Notes: a model not told the origin generated them from the sequence alone. Shown: positions 16,001-23,650, numbered from the stretch's first letter. The stretch: DNA of 26,474 bases from M55B165 sp964423265 (GCA_964423265.1 CAYREF010000027.1:1-26474), one strand, 5' to 3'. Numbers and translations are program-made.

Positions 16001-16191
16001 CCATAAACACTTACATAACTTGCGGAAGCAGACAAGAGGAAATAATAAGAAAATTCAAGAATTACATAAAAAAGGAAACCTTATCTAAAAAAGTAGAGTT
16101 TAAAGAAAGAGAAGATCTTTTTAACCAGAAGGTAACCGTAAACGGATTGAGCCTGAAAATTTCCATTGAAAGAGTAGGGAGCATTGTTTGA
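13045..16191 (+). CDS. ileS: isoleucyl-tRNA synthetase, type 2
   Basis: 1048 residues from ATG 13045. This start is preferred to the in-frame TTG at 13039 because GAGGA lies 6 nt before it, while the TTG would have no spacing. It charges tRNA-Ile. The ATP site reads PTANGTPGVHHVLSR, so the HIGH motif is in the GxHH form common in type-2 enzymes, and the second motif is KMSKS intact. The CP1 editing domain is present (VWTTTPWTLVSN, GTGIVHIAPAFGEDD). Zinc-type knuckles CPRCG and CPECG are seen. The anticodon-binding domain includes SNWYVRRSRRRFW. Length and the long C-terminus place it with the eukaryote-like type-2 enzymes, which are typically mupirocin-tolerant. The end overlaps lspA by 4 nt. 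No T-box fits in the 62 bp upstream. Confidence 0.97.
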   Translation: MFKKVDSKVNLVELEEKILGFWEKNKIFKKSLDKNQGSEKFIFYEGPPTANGTPGVHHVLSRVFKDIFPRYKTMKGYHVPRKAGWDTHGLPVELEIEKKLNINSKKEIEDIGIEKFNRLCKQSVMKYEEDWKKMTERIGFWLDMENAYFTFKNEYIETVWWILKTIWEKGLLYKDHKIVPFCPRCGTALSSHELALGYQEVEDKTIVVKFKLKGSSDKYLLVWTTTPWTLVSNVGCAVSKDAVYVEVLFEGEKLVLAKDLLGDVFKEDDSYQITDEYKGEKLVGLSYLPVYDYAKKDNAYRVVAGDFVSTSEGTGIVHIAPAFGEDDMKVGKENKLPVVQMVTEEGAFKKEVKKFGGLNIEKANPKIVAALKERGILFTFEKYRHSYPFCWRCDSRLIYFAKQSWYIKTSSLKDDLIKSNEDVSWYPEHIKYGRFGKWLENNVDWALTRERYWGTPLPIWEDEHGHRACIGSLEELREKAKDKFENLDLHRPYVDEVIIKCPECGSDMHRVSEVIDVWFDSGSMPFAQNHYPFENKKLFEESYPADFICEAIDQTRGWFYTMLTISTLLFKKSSYKNVLCLGLINDENGQKMSKSRGNIIKPWEILNRQGADALRWYFFTGVSPWLPKNFSSSAIDEVVRKFLLTLWNTYSFFVIYANIDNFNPSEHELKVEDRYEIDRWIISELNQTIEDVNRLMDDFNVTDSGRKIQEFVDDLSNWYVRRSRRRFWKSEEDNDKISAYMTLYDCLLTLSKLLAPYIPFLSEEIYQNLANSIGEGEESVHLEGYPVVDESLIDGDLSFKMDIARRVVGLGRTVRNKINIKTRQPIEKVKIYFERDKSITDAINHFKDIIKEELNIKEIEFVEDMGELVSYDIKPNLKLVGPKYGPLVPKIKEKLDSANQAKLALKVNNNKRVSLIIDGKQIELEPEQILVETKSRKGFGIESDGTFTIGLPTEIPERLIEEGFSRELVHQIQNLRKEADFDIENTINTYITCGSRQEEIIRKFKNYIKKETLSKKVEFKEREDLFNQKVTVNGLSLKISIERVGSIV

Positions 16192-16679
16192 AAAAAACAT
16201 CAAGAAAGTTAATAATAAATTTATTATTCTTAATTAGCGCTGCAATAATTATTGCAGCAGATAGGTATACAAAGCAATGGATTATGCAAAATATTCCTGA
16301 AAACAAGAGCATAGACCTTATACCGGGAGTGCTCCTTATAACCCATGTTAAGAACAGTGGAGCATCTTTTGGCCTGTTTCAGGGTTATGCCAATATATTG
16401 GCAATAATTTCTGTAATTGCCATAATATTGATAATATTTATCAAAATATACTTAAAGTTTGATTCCTATTTTTACAATATTGCTCTGGGCTTTATTTTAG
16501 GTGGGGCAATAGGCAACTTAATTGACAGAGTAGTTTATGGCGAGGTTGTGGATTTTCTAAACCTGGTATACTGGCCAGTCTTCAATATTGCTGATAGTTT
16601 CATTATTATTGGTTTTGGGATAGTAATAATTTTCTTGTTTAAAGAATTTTTTAAAAAAAGTGGGGCAAAAAGTACTTGA
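16188..16679 (+). CDS. lspA: lipoprotein signal peptidase
   Basis: 163 residues with four transmembrane helices. It cleaves prolipoprotein signal peptides after lipidation of the Cys. The catalytic aspartates are D113 in GNLIDRVVYGEVVDF and D136 in FNIADSFI; the KNSGASFGLF motif is also conserved. The start is TTG, overlapping the ileS stop as TTGA, with GGGAG 6-7 nt upstream inside ileS. Co-location of ileS and lspA is common in bacteria. It would process the lipoprotein at 4878-5477 and possibly the two paralogs at the left end. Confidence 0.95.
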   Translation: MKKTSRKLIINLLFLISAAIIIAADRYTKQWIMQNIPENKSIDLIPGVLLITHVKNSGASFGLFQGYANILAIISVIAIILIIFIKIYLKFDSYFYNIALGFILGGAIGNLIDRVVYGEVVDFLNLVYWPVFNIADSFIIIGFGIVIIFLFKEFFKKSGAKST

Positions 16680-17614
16680 AGGAAAGCCAATACAGATTTA
16701 TAGCGGAAAGCGGAGATGAGGGAAAAAGGATAGATAAATACCTCTCAGACAAGATAGAAAGCCTTTCCAGAAGTTATATAGCAAAACTTATAGCACAAGG
16801 AAAAGTAACTGTAAACAGCGGGACAGTAGATAAAAATTATACATTAAAGGCAAAGGATATAATTGTAGTTTCTGGAACTAAGACTGATTACAGAAAGAAA
16901 ATTATTCCCCAGCCCATAGAGCTGGACATAAAATATGAAGATAGTTATATGGCCATTGTCTCCAAACCTGCTGGAATGGTAACTCATCCAGCACCGGGCA
17001 AGACTACAGAGACCTTGGTAAATGCCTTAATTTATCACTTTAACAGTCTTTCAAGCTGTGATCAGGGTGAGAGGCCGGGGATAGTCCACAGGCTGGACAA
17101 AGATACTTCGGGGCTGCTGGTAGTTGCCAAGGACAATAAAACCCACAGGCTGATGGCAGAAAAATTTAAAGGCAGAGAAGTGAAAAAGACATATGTAGCT
17201 CTGATTTATGGGAAACTGCCTGCAGAGGAGGGGGAAATTAAGCTGCCTGTGGGAAGGTCGAGGGTAGACCGGAAAAAAATGTCTATTTCTATAGACAGGG
17301 GCAAAAAAGCCCAAACCAGCTTTAAAGTAATAGAGGAGTATAGGAAGAATTGCAGTTTAGTAAAAATAAAGCTAAAGACAGGAAGGACGCACCAAATCAG
17401 GGTGCACTTTTCATATATTGACCACCCTGTTATAGGGGATAGCAAGTACGGGAATAAAGAATCTGGAAAAATTGCCAATGAAATTGGCCTAGAGAGGCAA
17501 TTTCTGCACGCAAAGAAATTAAAATTTATGCATCCGGTTACTGGCAAGATGGTAGAGATAGAAGATAACCTAGCAAGCGACTTACAAGAATGCCTGGCTG
17601 TTTTAAGGAAATAA
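16676..17614 (+). CDS. rluD: RluD-family 23S rRNA pseudouridine synthase
   Basis: 312 residues. An N-terminal S4 RNA-binding domain (about 12-75, RIDKYLSDKIESLSRSYIAK) is followed by the pseudouridine synthase catalytic domain. The catalytic Asp is D141 in HRLDKDTSGLLVVAKD, and the late block TGRTHQIRVHFSYIDHPVIG is typical. RluA/RluD-type enzymes modify uridines in 23S rRNA; the exact target cannot be read from the sequence. The start is TTG, overlapping the lspA stop as TTGA, the same junction type as ileS-lspA. Gene order lspA-rluD is widespread. Confidence 0.93.
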   Translation: MKESQYRFIAESGDEGKRIDKYLSDKIESLSRSYIAKLIAQGKVTVNSGTVDKNYTLKAKDIIVVSGTKTDYRKKIIPQPIELDIKYEDSYMAIVSKPAGMVTHPAPGKTTETLVNALIYHFNSLSSCDQGERPGIVHRLDKDTSGLLVVAKDNKTHRLMAEKFKGREVKKTYVALIYGKLPAEEGEIKLPVGRSRVDRKKMSISIDRGKKAQTSFKVIEEYRKNCSLVKIKLKTGRTHQIRVHFSYIDHPVIGDSKYGNKESGKIANEIGLERQFLHAKKLKFMHPVTGKMVEIEDNLASDLQECLAVLRK

Positions 17615-17645
17615 ATTAAGTGATAGAATAAAAAAGGTGGTAAAA

Positions 17646-17933
17646 TTGGGAAAAATTAGAAGAATTGTTTTGGATGTGCTAAAACCTCATTTACCTAATA
17701 TTATAGATCTGGTAAGCCAGATAGCGGATATAAAAGGGATAAATGGGGTGGATATTACATTGAAGGAAATGGACCAGAAAGTTGAGAATGTGAAAATTAC
17801 CTGTGAAGGAGACAATATATTATTTGAGGAATTAGAAAAAGTAATAACTGATAGCGGCGCCTCTATTCACAGCGTAGATAAAGTTTCTGCTGGCAACAGC
17901 TTAATAGAAGAAGTTTTAACTCAACAAGATTAA
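17646..17933 (+). CDS. DUF211 family protein
   Basis: About 95 residues from TTG 17646 (MGKIRRIVLDVLKPHLPNI). A GTG at 17637 is also in frame, but AAGGTGG would then overlap the start; the TTG has it at a proper 5-nt distance. The sequence follows the DUF211 pattern: RRIVLDVLKPH at the start, ENVKITCEGDNI in the middle, GASIHSVDKVSAGN at the end. The family folds as a small ferredoxin-like protein and is best known from archaea; calcium binding in oligomers has been reported, but the role is unclear. It probably belongs to the ileS-lspA-rluD unit. Its TAA overlaps the convergent ABC permease stop (TTAA, 4 bp). Confidence 0.85.
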   Translation: MGKIRRIVLDVLKPHLPNIIDLVSQIADIKGINGVDITLKEMDQKVENVKITCEGDNILFEELEKVITDSGASIHSVDKVSAGNSLIEEVLTQQD

Positions 17934-18877
17934 GTAGCCCTTATTTCTTGCCTCATGAATATTACATAAGATATTGCAAAGCAAATAATAGCTAAAGCTA
18001 TAATAACTATTAGCTGTGGCCAAACCTGTATCAAGCTTTGTCCTAATGACAGCGGGCTTAAAATCATCTTTCCCAAGTCCGCTGAAGCAAGGGATTGGGG
18101 GTTCAGGAAGAAATGCCCTCCTGCAGGTATCAATAGTGTAGTTATAGATTCAGAAAACAGGGTAGAGGGAGATGCCCTGAGTATATTATGTTCAATGACA
18201 TAATTTTTTACCTGTTCGGCCGAGCTTGCATTTTCCAGGGGAACAGCTGTGTTAGCAACTGCATTAGCGATAATAGGCAAAAATACAATTAAAAATAGCC
18301 ATATGGCTATGGCCGTAAGTATAGAAGTTGCAGTCTTTTCCATGATAATTGAAAACAGCATAGAAAGGGACATCCAAAAAGTTCCATAAAAGATGCATAT
18401 GAATATAAAGAAGAAAATTCTTAAAATTTCTTCTGATGTTGGAGGAACTCCAATTGTCCTTAGTCCAATACCCCCAATCAGAAATACTATGCTTGAAATA
18501 ATTATGCTCATGGTAGTAATGCCGGCTAAAAATTTACCGTTTATAACGCTGTCTCTAAATATTGGTTGAGATATTAATCTACTCAAGTTTCCAGTAGTCC
18601 TTTCGCTATTAATAGCGTCAAATCCAAATATTATTCCGATTATAGGAATAAACAGGCTAATAAAGGAAATAAAAGAAGGAAGTATATCTCCAGAAGTTGT
18701 AAACAGTTTTAAAAATACAAAATTATCTAACCCGCTAGCAGCTTCCCTGATATTTTGCAATGAAACATAAACCGAAGAGAGACCTGCAACATAAACTAAG
18801 CTTAAAAGTATGATAAACTTTTTGCTGCCAAAATAATCAGCTAGCTCTTTTCTATATACTGTAAGAATGCTTCTCAT
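17930..18877 (-). CDS. ABC-2 type transporter permease
   Basis: 315 residues with six predicted transmembrane segments. The early RKELADYFGSKKFIILL and the central block FGFDAINSERTTGNLSRLIS (conserved coupling region, E-x-x-x-GNL) are typical of ABC-2/NosY-like permeases. A large extracellular loop of about 70 residues lies between helices 5 and 6. GAGGAG precedes the ATG, and the ATPase stop is one base upstream, so the two are translated together. The substrate is unknown. The partner NEW3 protein upstream suggests an envelope or surface-related export task. Confidence 0.88.
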   Translation of the reverse strand: MRSILTVYRKELADYFGSKKFIILLSLVYVAGLSSVYVSLQNIREAASGLDNFVFLKLFTTSGDILPSFISFISLFIPIIGIIFGFDAINSERTTGNLSRLISQPIFRDSVINGKFLAGITTMSIIISSIVFLIGGIGLRTIGVPPTSEEILRIFFFIFICIFYGTFWMSLSMLFSIIMEKTATSILTAIAIWLFLIVFLPIIANAVANTAVPLENASSAEQVKNYVIEHNILRASPSTLFSESITTLLIPAGGHFFLNPQSLASADLGKMILSPLSLGQSLIQVWPQLIVIIALAIICFAISYVIFMRQEIRAT

Positions 18878-18878
18878 A

Positions 18879-19811
18879 TTACTCCTCTTTAAAATATTTT
18901 AGGTAAATTTCTTCTAATGCGTAGTCCTTTATATTCATTCTTGTAAGCACTGAATCAGATTTAGCTATGGCTTTGGAAATATCAGATCTTAAATCCTTGT
19001 TACAAATGATTTGGAAAACATTTCCTTCTTTTCCTATATCTATAACATCTTCCATGTTATTAAATTCATTTAATAGTTCTTTAGTGTCTCCAGATATTTC
19101 AACTTCTATCCTGAACCTGCCTCCACCAAATAGCTTCCTGCCCAATTCTTCTATATTGCCTTCGCCTATAAGCTTTCCACGGGACAAGATCCCTACCCTG
19201 TGGCAAATTTTCTGGATCAGGTTAAGCTGGTGGGAAGAAAGCATAAAAGTAATGCCCTTTTCTTTATTTAACCTGGTAATTGTATCCAGGATGCTATTTG
19301 CAACCTTGACATCCAGGCCTTCTGTTGGCTCGTCAAATATTACCAGCTTGGGATCTTTTATTAAAACATCAGCAATACCAAGCCTTTGTTTCATTCCTTT
19401 TGAGAACTGCTTTACCAATTGCTTTTTATGGTTAAGCAATTCAACTATCTTTAATGCCTCATCAATTTTTTCAGGTATTTCCCTGTAATTTATATTGTTT
19501 AACTCAGCTGTGTAGGCCAGATTATTTTCTGCAGTTATGTCTTCATAGAAGCCAATCTTTTCAGGCAAGTAACCTGTAATCCTTTTAACCTTTAAAGGAT
19601 CTCGGGTGGAATTGAAGCCGGCTACACTAATAGTACCGGAAGTAGGCTCAGTTAAGCCTAACATCATCAATATGATAGTGGATTTTCCTGCACCATTTGG
19701 ACCCAACAGGCCATATATTTCGCCTTCTTTTATTGACAGATTAAGGTTATCAACTGCTTGAGTGCCGTCATAGTTTTTGGATAAATTTTCAGAAAAAATT
19801 ATATTTTCCAT
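18879..19811 (-). CDS. ABC transporter ATP-binding protein
   Basis: 310 residues. Walker A is GPNGAGKST (about 36-44), the signature is QFSKGMKQRLGIADVL, Walker B is KLVIFDEPTEGLD, and the H-loop is MLSSHQ. After the nucleotide-binding domain (1-220) a C-terminal region of 90 residues follows, as in DrrA/NosF/CcmA-like exporters. It is the middle gene of a three-gene minus-strand operon; the NEW3 protein stops 4 nt upstream. Confidence 0.93.
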   Translation of the reverse strand: MENIIFSENLSKNYDGTQAVDNLNLSIKEGEIYGLLGPNGAGKSTIILMMLGLTEPTSGTISVAGFNSTRDPLKVKRITGYLPEKIGFYEDITAENNLAYTAELNNINYREIPEKIDEALKIVELLNHKKQLVKQFSKGMKQRLGIADVLIKDPKLVIFDEPTEGLDVKVANSILDTITRLNKEKGITFMLSSHQLNLIQKICHRVGILSRGKLIGEGNIEELGRKLFGGGRFRIEVEISGDTKELLNEFNNMEDVIDIGKEGNVFQIICNKDLRSDISKAIAKSDSVLTRMNIKDYALEEIYLKYFKEE

Positions 19812-19815
19812 AATT

Positions 19816-20709
19816 TTATCTTCTTCCTAATCTTGCAAAAATTATCGCTACTCCTACTATTACCACTACTATTATTCCTATTCCTACCCATCCCCAGACG
19901 GTAGGGGTTAAAACTGTTACCCTCAATTCCAGTGAATCATTGGCATTATCGCTTGAAGCTGAAAAGGAAAGCATATAGTCGCCAGCAATTGTCTTCTCTG
20001 GAGGCTTTATGGTGACCACTACCTCTTTTTCTTCTCCTGCTTCCAGGGTTTCTATTTCATAATTGTCAAAATCTACCATCCATCCTTCAGGTTCCTGTGC
20101 GTTTAAGGACAGGTTTTCAATAGAGTCAGAACCACTGTTATTTAATACCAGCGTGTATTTATTATCTTTTCCTGAAGTAACTTCAGTATTTAACCTACCT
20201 GTTTTGGTGGTAAAGCCGAGCTCATAAGTTGCTGTAACTATGGCATTTACTTCTGCTGTTTCCTCCAAGCCACTTTCCTCATGTGAAGCGATCACTTTTA
20301 TGGGGTATTCGCCAGGCTGCTTTTTTACTAAGGGCATTGCAGTTACTTTTAGGGTTTCTGCTTTATTAGGTTCTAGCTTTACTGCAGAGATTTCTGTTTC
20401 CTGGTATGAAGGCATTATTTGTACATACCATCCTTCTGGCGCTTCCCATTTTAAGTCAAAAGTTAATGCATCCGGCCCTACATAAGTTAAATCAAGGCTG
20501 AATTCAAAAGCTTGCCCTGATTTGGCTTTAATTTCAGGGTAAGAAACATCAAAGGTAATCTCTTCAGGGGTTTCAAATGTCTCTTCTTCTGTAGCGCCTT
20601 CTTCTTCCTGGGCAAGTAATGCGCTAGGCAAAGAAAAGATAATGGATAATGTAAAAATACTTATTATTGCTATTACAGCTGTCTTTATCTTTTTGCTTCT
20701 AGTATTCAC
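19816..20709 (-). CDS. NEW3-domain membrane-anchored protein
   Basis: 297 residues, GTG start with AAGGAG 8 nt upstream. A cleavable-type signal peptide (about 8-33, ending ALLAQ) is followed by an acidic linker. Two beta-sandwich repeats follow. Repeat 1 (about 52-160) has the markers APEGWYVQIMPS and KKQPGEYPIKVIASH. Repeat 2 (about 165-265) has the markers QEPEGWMVDFDNYEIETLEA and IAGDYMLSFSASS. Both match the NEW3/alpha-galactosidase-associated domain pattern. A C-terminal transmembrane helix (GWVGIGIIVVVIVGVAIIFA) with an Arg-rich tail anchors the protein with its domains outside. Such proteins are often encoded next to ABC-2 transporters and may act as an extracellular accessory. The substrate is unknown. 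Confidence 0.85.
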   Translation of the reverse strand: MNTRSKKIKTAVIAIISIFTLSIIFSLPSALLAQEEEGATEEETFETPEEITFDVSYPEIKAKSGQAFEFSLDLTYVGPDALTFDLKWEAPEGWYVQIMPSYQETEISAVKLEPNKAETLKVTAMPLVKKQPGEYPIKVIASHEESGLEETAEVNAIVTATYELGFTTKTGRLNTEVTSGKDNKYTLVLNNSGSDSIENLSLNAQEPEGWMVDFDNYEIETLEAGEEKEVVVTIKPPEKTIAGDYMLSFSASSDNANDSLELRVTVLTPTVWGWVGIGIIVVVIVGVAIIFARLGRR

Positions 20710-20772
20710 TTACAAGACTCCTTCTTCTATAATTAATTATAATTTGCATATCATAAGTTGATACAAAGAGAA

Positions 20773-20801
20773 ATTCTAATAATTTATCATTCTTATGTCA
20801 A
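20773..20801 (-). promoter_or_regulatory. strong promoter of the NEW3-ABC operon
   Basis: On the minus strand TTGACA (20796-20801), a 17-nt spacer and TAGAAT (20773-20778) lie about 65 nt upstream of the GTG at 20709. This is a perfect -35, ideal spacing and a one-mismatch -10, the best promoter in the window. It sits in the 122-bp gap after the c-di-GMP gene, which indicates that the operon is transcribed independently of it. Confidence 0.75.
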
Positions 20802-20831
20802 TACCTACGCAGTTTACTTAAATGAGTTGTA

Positions 20832-23426
20832 TTATTTAAATGCATGAGTGCCATTTAGGACTTTTATGAATTTTTCGGCCAAATATGGGTCAAATTGGAT
20901 TCCTGCAAATTTTTTTAGTTCTTTTACCGCTTGTTCTACCGACATCGCTTTTTTATAGGGTCTTCCATGAACCATAACATCAAATGCATCCACAATGGCT
21001 ATTATCCTTGAGGTTATGGGAATTTCTTCACCTGCTAATCCCTGCGGGTAACCAGAACCATCCCACCTTTCATGGTGGCATAAAATGCCGTTTGCTATAT
21101 AACTTAGCTGTTTTGAAGATTTTGCAATCCTGTAGCCTACTTCAGTATGGGTCTTTATCTTTCCCCATTCCTTTTTTGAAAGTTTGCCGTTCTTTTCAAG
21201 TATTCCGTCAGGAACTGCAATCTTCCCAATATCATGGAGGGGAGCCAGTAGCTTAAGCTCATCAATCTTGTTAGTTGGTAGGTTGATAATCTGGCCAAGT
21301 TTTACTGCAAGCTTTTTCATTCTTTTTGCATGTTCTTCAGTCTCATTGCTTTTCTCCCATAACGACTGGCTAAGGGAAGAAATAATGGAGGAGGAAATGC
21401 TTTTGCTTTCGGTAAGCTTTTGCCTCTCCAGTCTCCTTTCTGACTCTTTTATTATTTCTCTTATCTTCTGGCTGGGTTCTATTTTAGTACATATGCCCAT
21501 GGAAAGGGTAACCTTAATTTTGTGAGCTTTTGTTCTCTTGACTTCTCCACTTATTCTATCCATTATCTTATTTGCGTCTTGTTCTTTTGTGTGGGGAAGA
21601 AGGATGGCAAACTCATCTCCTCCCCATCTTGCTATTATGTCTCCCCGCCGGCTGGTTTTTTGCAAAATCCTTGCCACTTTTTTAATAAGCTTATCGCCAT
21701 ATTCAAAACCCAGAGTGTCATTAATTAATTTTAAGCCATTGATATCAAGGATAATAAAGCTTAAGGGTAGGTATCTTTTATAGTTTAACCTTTTAAACTC
21801 TTCTTCCACATAAGCCCTGTTGTATAAATCGGTTAATGAATCATGGAAGCTTAAGTAATCAATCTTTCTTCTAGCTTTTTTGGTTTGGATAGCATTTAGA
21901 AACATGTTTCCAGCAATTTTTAAAAGGGATACATCTTCTTCACTCCATTGCTTTAGCTCTCTTATGGAGTCAAATCCAATAAAGCCGAATATATTCTCTC
22001 CCGTATAAATAGGGGCAATAAGAAGGGATTTTACGCCTTTCTGGATTAGCTCCTCCCTCAATAATTGAGCTTTATCGGGCAAGCCTTTTGCATTTTGCAA
22101 ATTACTTATATAAATTTGTTCATAGTTTTTTAAAAAATCCATCAGCCAGGGCTTTTCTTCAATTCCCATATTTACCTTAGAGTGGGAAGATTTTAGGGCC
22201 CAGCTGTTTATTTTTTTAAATACATTGTCTTTTTCCGAATACAGGAACAAATAGCTTCTGTCCACCCCGGCAAATTTCCCTATTTGGCCCAGGGCAGAAT
22301 TTATCTTCTTGTCAACATCTATGTTTGAGCTTATAAAGCTTGTGGATATTTTTGATATAAGCTTTGATAATTCAACCCTCTCTTTTAAAGAGTTTTCAAT
22401 TTTTTTTCTTTCAGTTATATCCCGCAACAGTATTACTTTGCTGGCTAGTTTTCCACTATAATCTTTAAAGCCAGATATATCTACTTCGTAAAATTTGATA
22501 TTTCCCTTGGCTGTAACTTTTTTAATTTCTTTTCCGGACCCGGAATTTATATATCTTCCGGCTTTATTCCAGATGGCGGTAATTTTCTTGCCTAAAAGCT
22601 GGTCGGAGTTGGGCATCCTCATAATTTTCTTTGCCCTCGGGTTTATGTCCAAGATAATATTTTCAGTATCTATAACTATCAACCCGTCCCTCATATTTTC
22701 AACCAATGCACTGCGGGCAATAGGAACTATCTCTCCTAACTTTAGTCTGGTTACTCCCAGCAGCATAATAAGCATACTGGCAGTCAGGGCAATAGGCGTG
22801 AAGTCTATATAGCTTAGAGGGGTAACTTTAGAAAAAAATAAAAGGTTTGCAATTATGGGGAGGGCAAGCACAGAAAGTAAAAAAATCACCTGTTTCCTGT
22901 AAAATTTAATAGAATTTATAAGCAGATTTATTAGCATAATACAGCTTACTGCTAAAAGCAGGTATGTATAAATAATCCATACCCAGAAAAATAATCCATA
23001 TTCCCTAATTAAAAACAGGTTTCCATTAGCATTTATTAGCTCGTAGTTAGTAATTATAAGGTGATGGTATTTATTGGTAAATTCCAGGATAAGCTCCGCT
23101 GCCGGGATTATGGATAAAAATATCAATTTAGGCCATGCTGTCCATTCTTTTTTACTGGTATATAAAGCAGTAAAGATAAAAAAGTAGATAGTAACCATTA
23201 TAATCCCGACACTTGATATACGGTTAAAAAGTATCTTAAAGTCAATGTTGGTACTCATAACCTGTAGTATATTAGCCAGTAGCCAGATGGTAGCTCCAGA
23301 ACATAGCAGTATCAGGGACTTGTAATAGTAGGTAGGCTTGTAGGCTAGAATATAGGCGATAAAGACAAGTGCGCAAATAACGCCCAGAAAGGGAGAGATT
23401 ATAAATGGTGTAATTTGGTAGCCCAT
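20832..23426 (-). CDS. multi-domain c-di-GMP protein: 7TM-PAS-GAF-GGDEF-HD-GYP
   Basis: 864 residues from ATG 23426 (an in-frame TTG directly precedes it). N-terminal seven-helix membrane sensor (about 1-230, like histidine-kinase 7TM domains), PAS (about 235-345, ending VILLRDITERK), GAF (about 360-515), GGDEF (about 520-675) and HD-GYP (about 685-860). The GGDEF site is intact (RWGGDEFAILLP), with substrate motif DINGLKLINDTLG and an inhibitory I-site RRGD five residues before it. The HD-GYP site is intact too (HDIGKIAVPDGIL; HHERWDGSGYPQG). Both c-di-GMP synthesis and hydrolysis are therefore possible in one chain, gated by the sensors. Which activity dominates cannot be read here. It is a monocistronic gene with its own promoter. 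Confidence 0.92.
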   Translation of the reverse strand: MGYQITPFIISPFLGVICALVFIAYILAYKPTYYYKSLILLCSGATIWLLANILQVMSTNIDFKILFNRISSVGIIMVTIYFFIFTALYTSKKEWTAWPKLIFLSIIPAAELILEFTNKYHHLIITNYELINANGNLFLIREYGLFFWVWIIYTYLLLAVSCIMLINLLINSIKFYRKQVIFLLSVLALPIIANLLFFSKVTPLSYIDFTPIALTASMLIMLLGVTRLKLGEIVPIARSALVENMRDGLIVIDTENIILDINPRAKKIMRMPNSDQLLGKKITAIWNKAGRYINSGSGKEIKKVTAKGNIKFYEVDISGFKDYSGKLASKVILLRDITERKKIENSLKERVELSKLISKISTSFISSNIDVDKKINSALGQIGKFAGVDRSYLFLYSEKDNVFKKINSWALKSSHSKVNMGIEEKPWLMDFLKNYEQIYISNLQNAKGLPDKAQLLREELIQKGVKSLLIAPIYTGENIFGFIGFDSIRELKQWSEEDVSLLKIAGNMFLNAIQTKKARRKIDYLSFHDSLTDLYNRAYVEEEFKRLNYKRYLPLSFIILDINGLKLINDTLGFEYGDKLIKKVARILQKTSRRGDIIARWGGDEFAILLPHTKEQDANKIMDRISGEVKRTKAHKIKVTLSMGICTKIEPSQKIREIIKESERRLERQKLTESKSISSSIISSLSQSLWEKSNETEEHAKRMKKLAVKLGQIINLPTNKIDELKLLAPLHDIGKIAVPDGILEKNGKLSKKEWGKIKTHTEVGYRIAKSSKQLSYIANGILCHHERWDGSGYPQGLAGEEIPITSRIIAIVDAFDVMVHGRPYKKAMSVEQAVKELKKFAGIQFDPYLAEKFIKVLNGTHAFK

Positions 23427-23470
23427 CAACCTTTATTAAAATAATTAATGATTTATTTATTCGAATATAT

Positions 23471-23499
23471 ATTATATTATTATTTTTTAATTAATACAA
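23471..23499 (-). promoter_or_regulatory. promoter of the c-di-GMP gene
   Basis: TTGTAT (23494-23499), a 17-nt spacer and TATAAT (23471-23476) on the minus strand lie about 45 nt before the ATG at 23426. The whole region 23440-23500 is very AT-rich, so chance matches are possible, but the consensus -10 with ideal spacing is convincing. Confidence 0.55.
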
Positions 23500-23566
23500 A
23501 TACTAAAAATTATTTTTCTTATATCTTTACATAAGTAATTCAACATTTTATTAAACTTTTAAATGC

Positions 23567-23595
23567 TTGTTTTTATTTTAAATCTCCTATATTAT
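23567..23595 (+). promoter_or_regulatory. candidate pyr operon promoter
   Basis: TTGTTT (23567-23572), a 17-nt spacer and TATTAT (23590-23595). Transcription would start near 23602, about 10 nt before the PyrR-binding loop, which is the arrangement expected of a pyr attenuation leader. Confidence 0.45.
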
Positions 23596-23612
23596 ATTGG
23601 AGAATAAAATAA

Positions 23613-23642
23613 CCTTTAAAATAGTCCAGAGAGGCTAAAAGG
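23613..23642 (+). promoter_or_regulatory. PyrR RNA-binding loop in the pyr leader
   Basis: AGTCCAGAGAGGCT (23623-23636) matches the PyrR-binding consensus ARUCCNGNGAGGYU exactly. It lies on top of a lower stem CCTTT/AAAGG (23613-23617 with 23638-23642), separated by an A-rich internal bulge, as in Bacillus pyr binding loops. UMP-bound PyrR stabilises this hairpin and favours the downstream terminator. The GGCTAAAA of its 3' side (23633-23640) can alternatively pair with TTTTAGCT (23676-23683), a candidate antiterminator. The 3' arm also contains AAAAGGGG, which could serve as ribosome site for a GTG-started leader frame 6 nt on. Confidence 0.88.
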
Positions 23643-23650
23643 GGTAAGCA

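Noticed and set aside
16026..17604. Antisense ORFs across lspA and rluD (for example 16121-16312, 17206-17547)
   Set aside because: They are shadows of well-supported genes, without homology or ribosome sites.
18967..19488. 173-residue plus-strand ORF inside the ABC ATPase gene
   Set aside because: It is a shadow frame of a gene with all ABC motifs on the minus strand; it has Ser/Leu/Phe-rich composition and no ribosome site.
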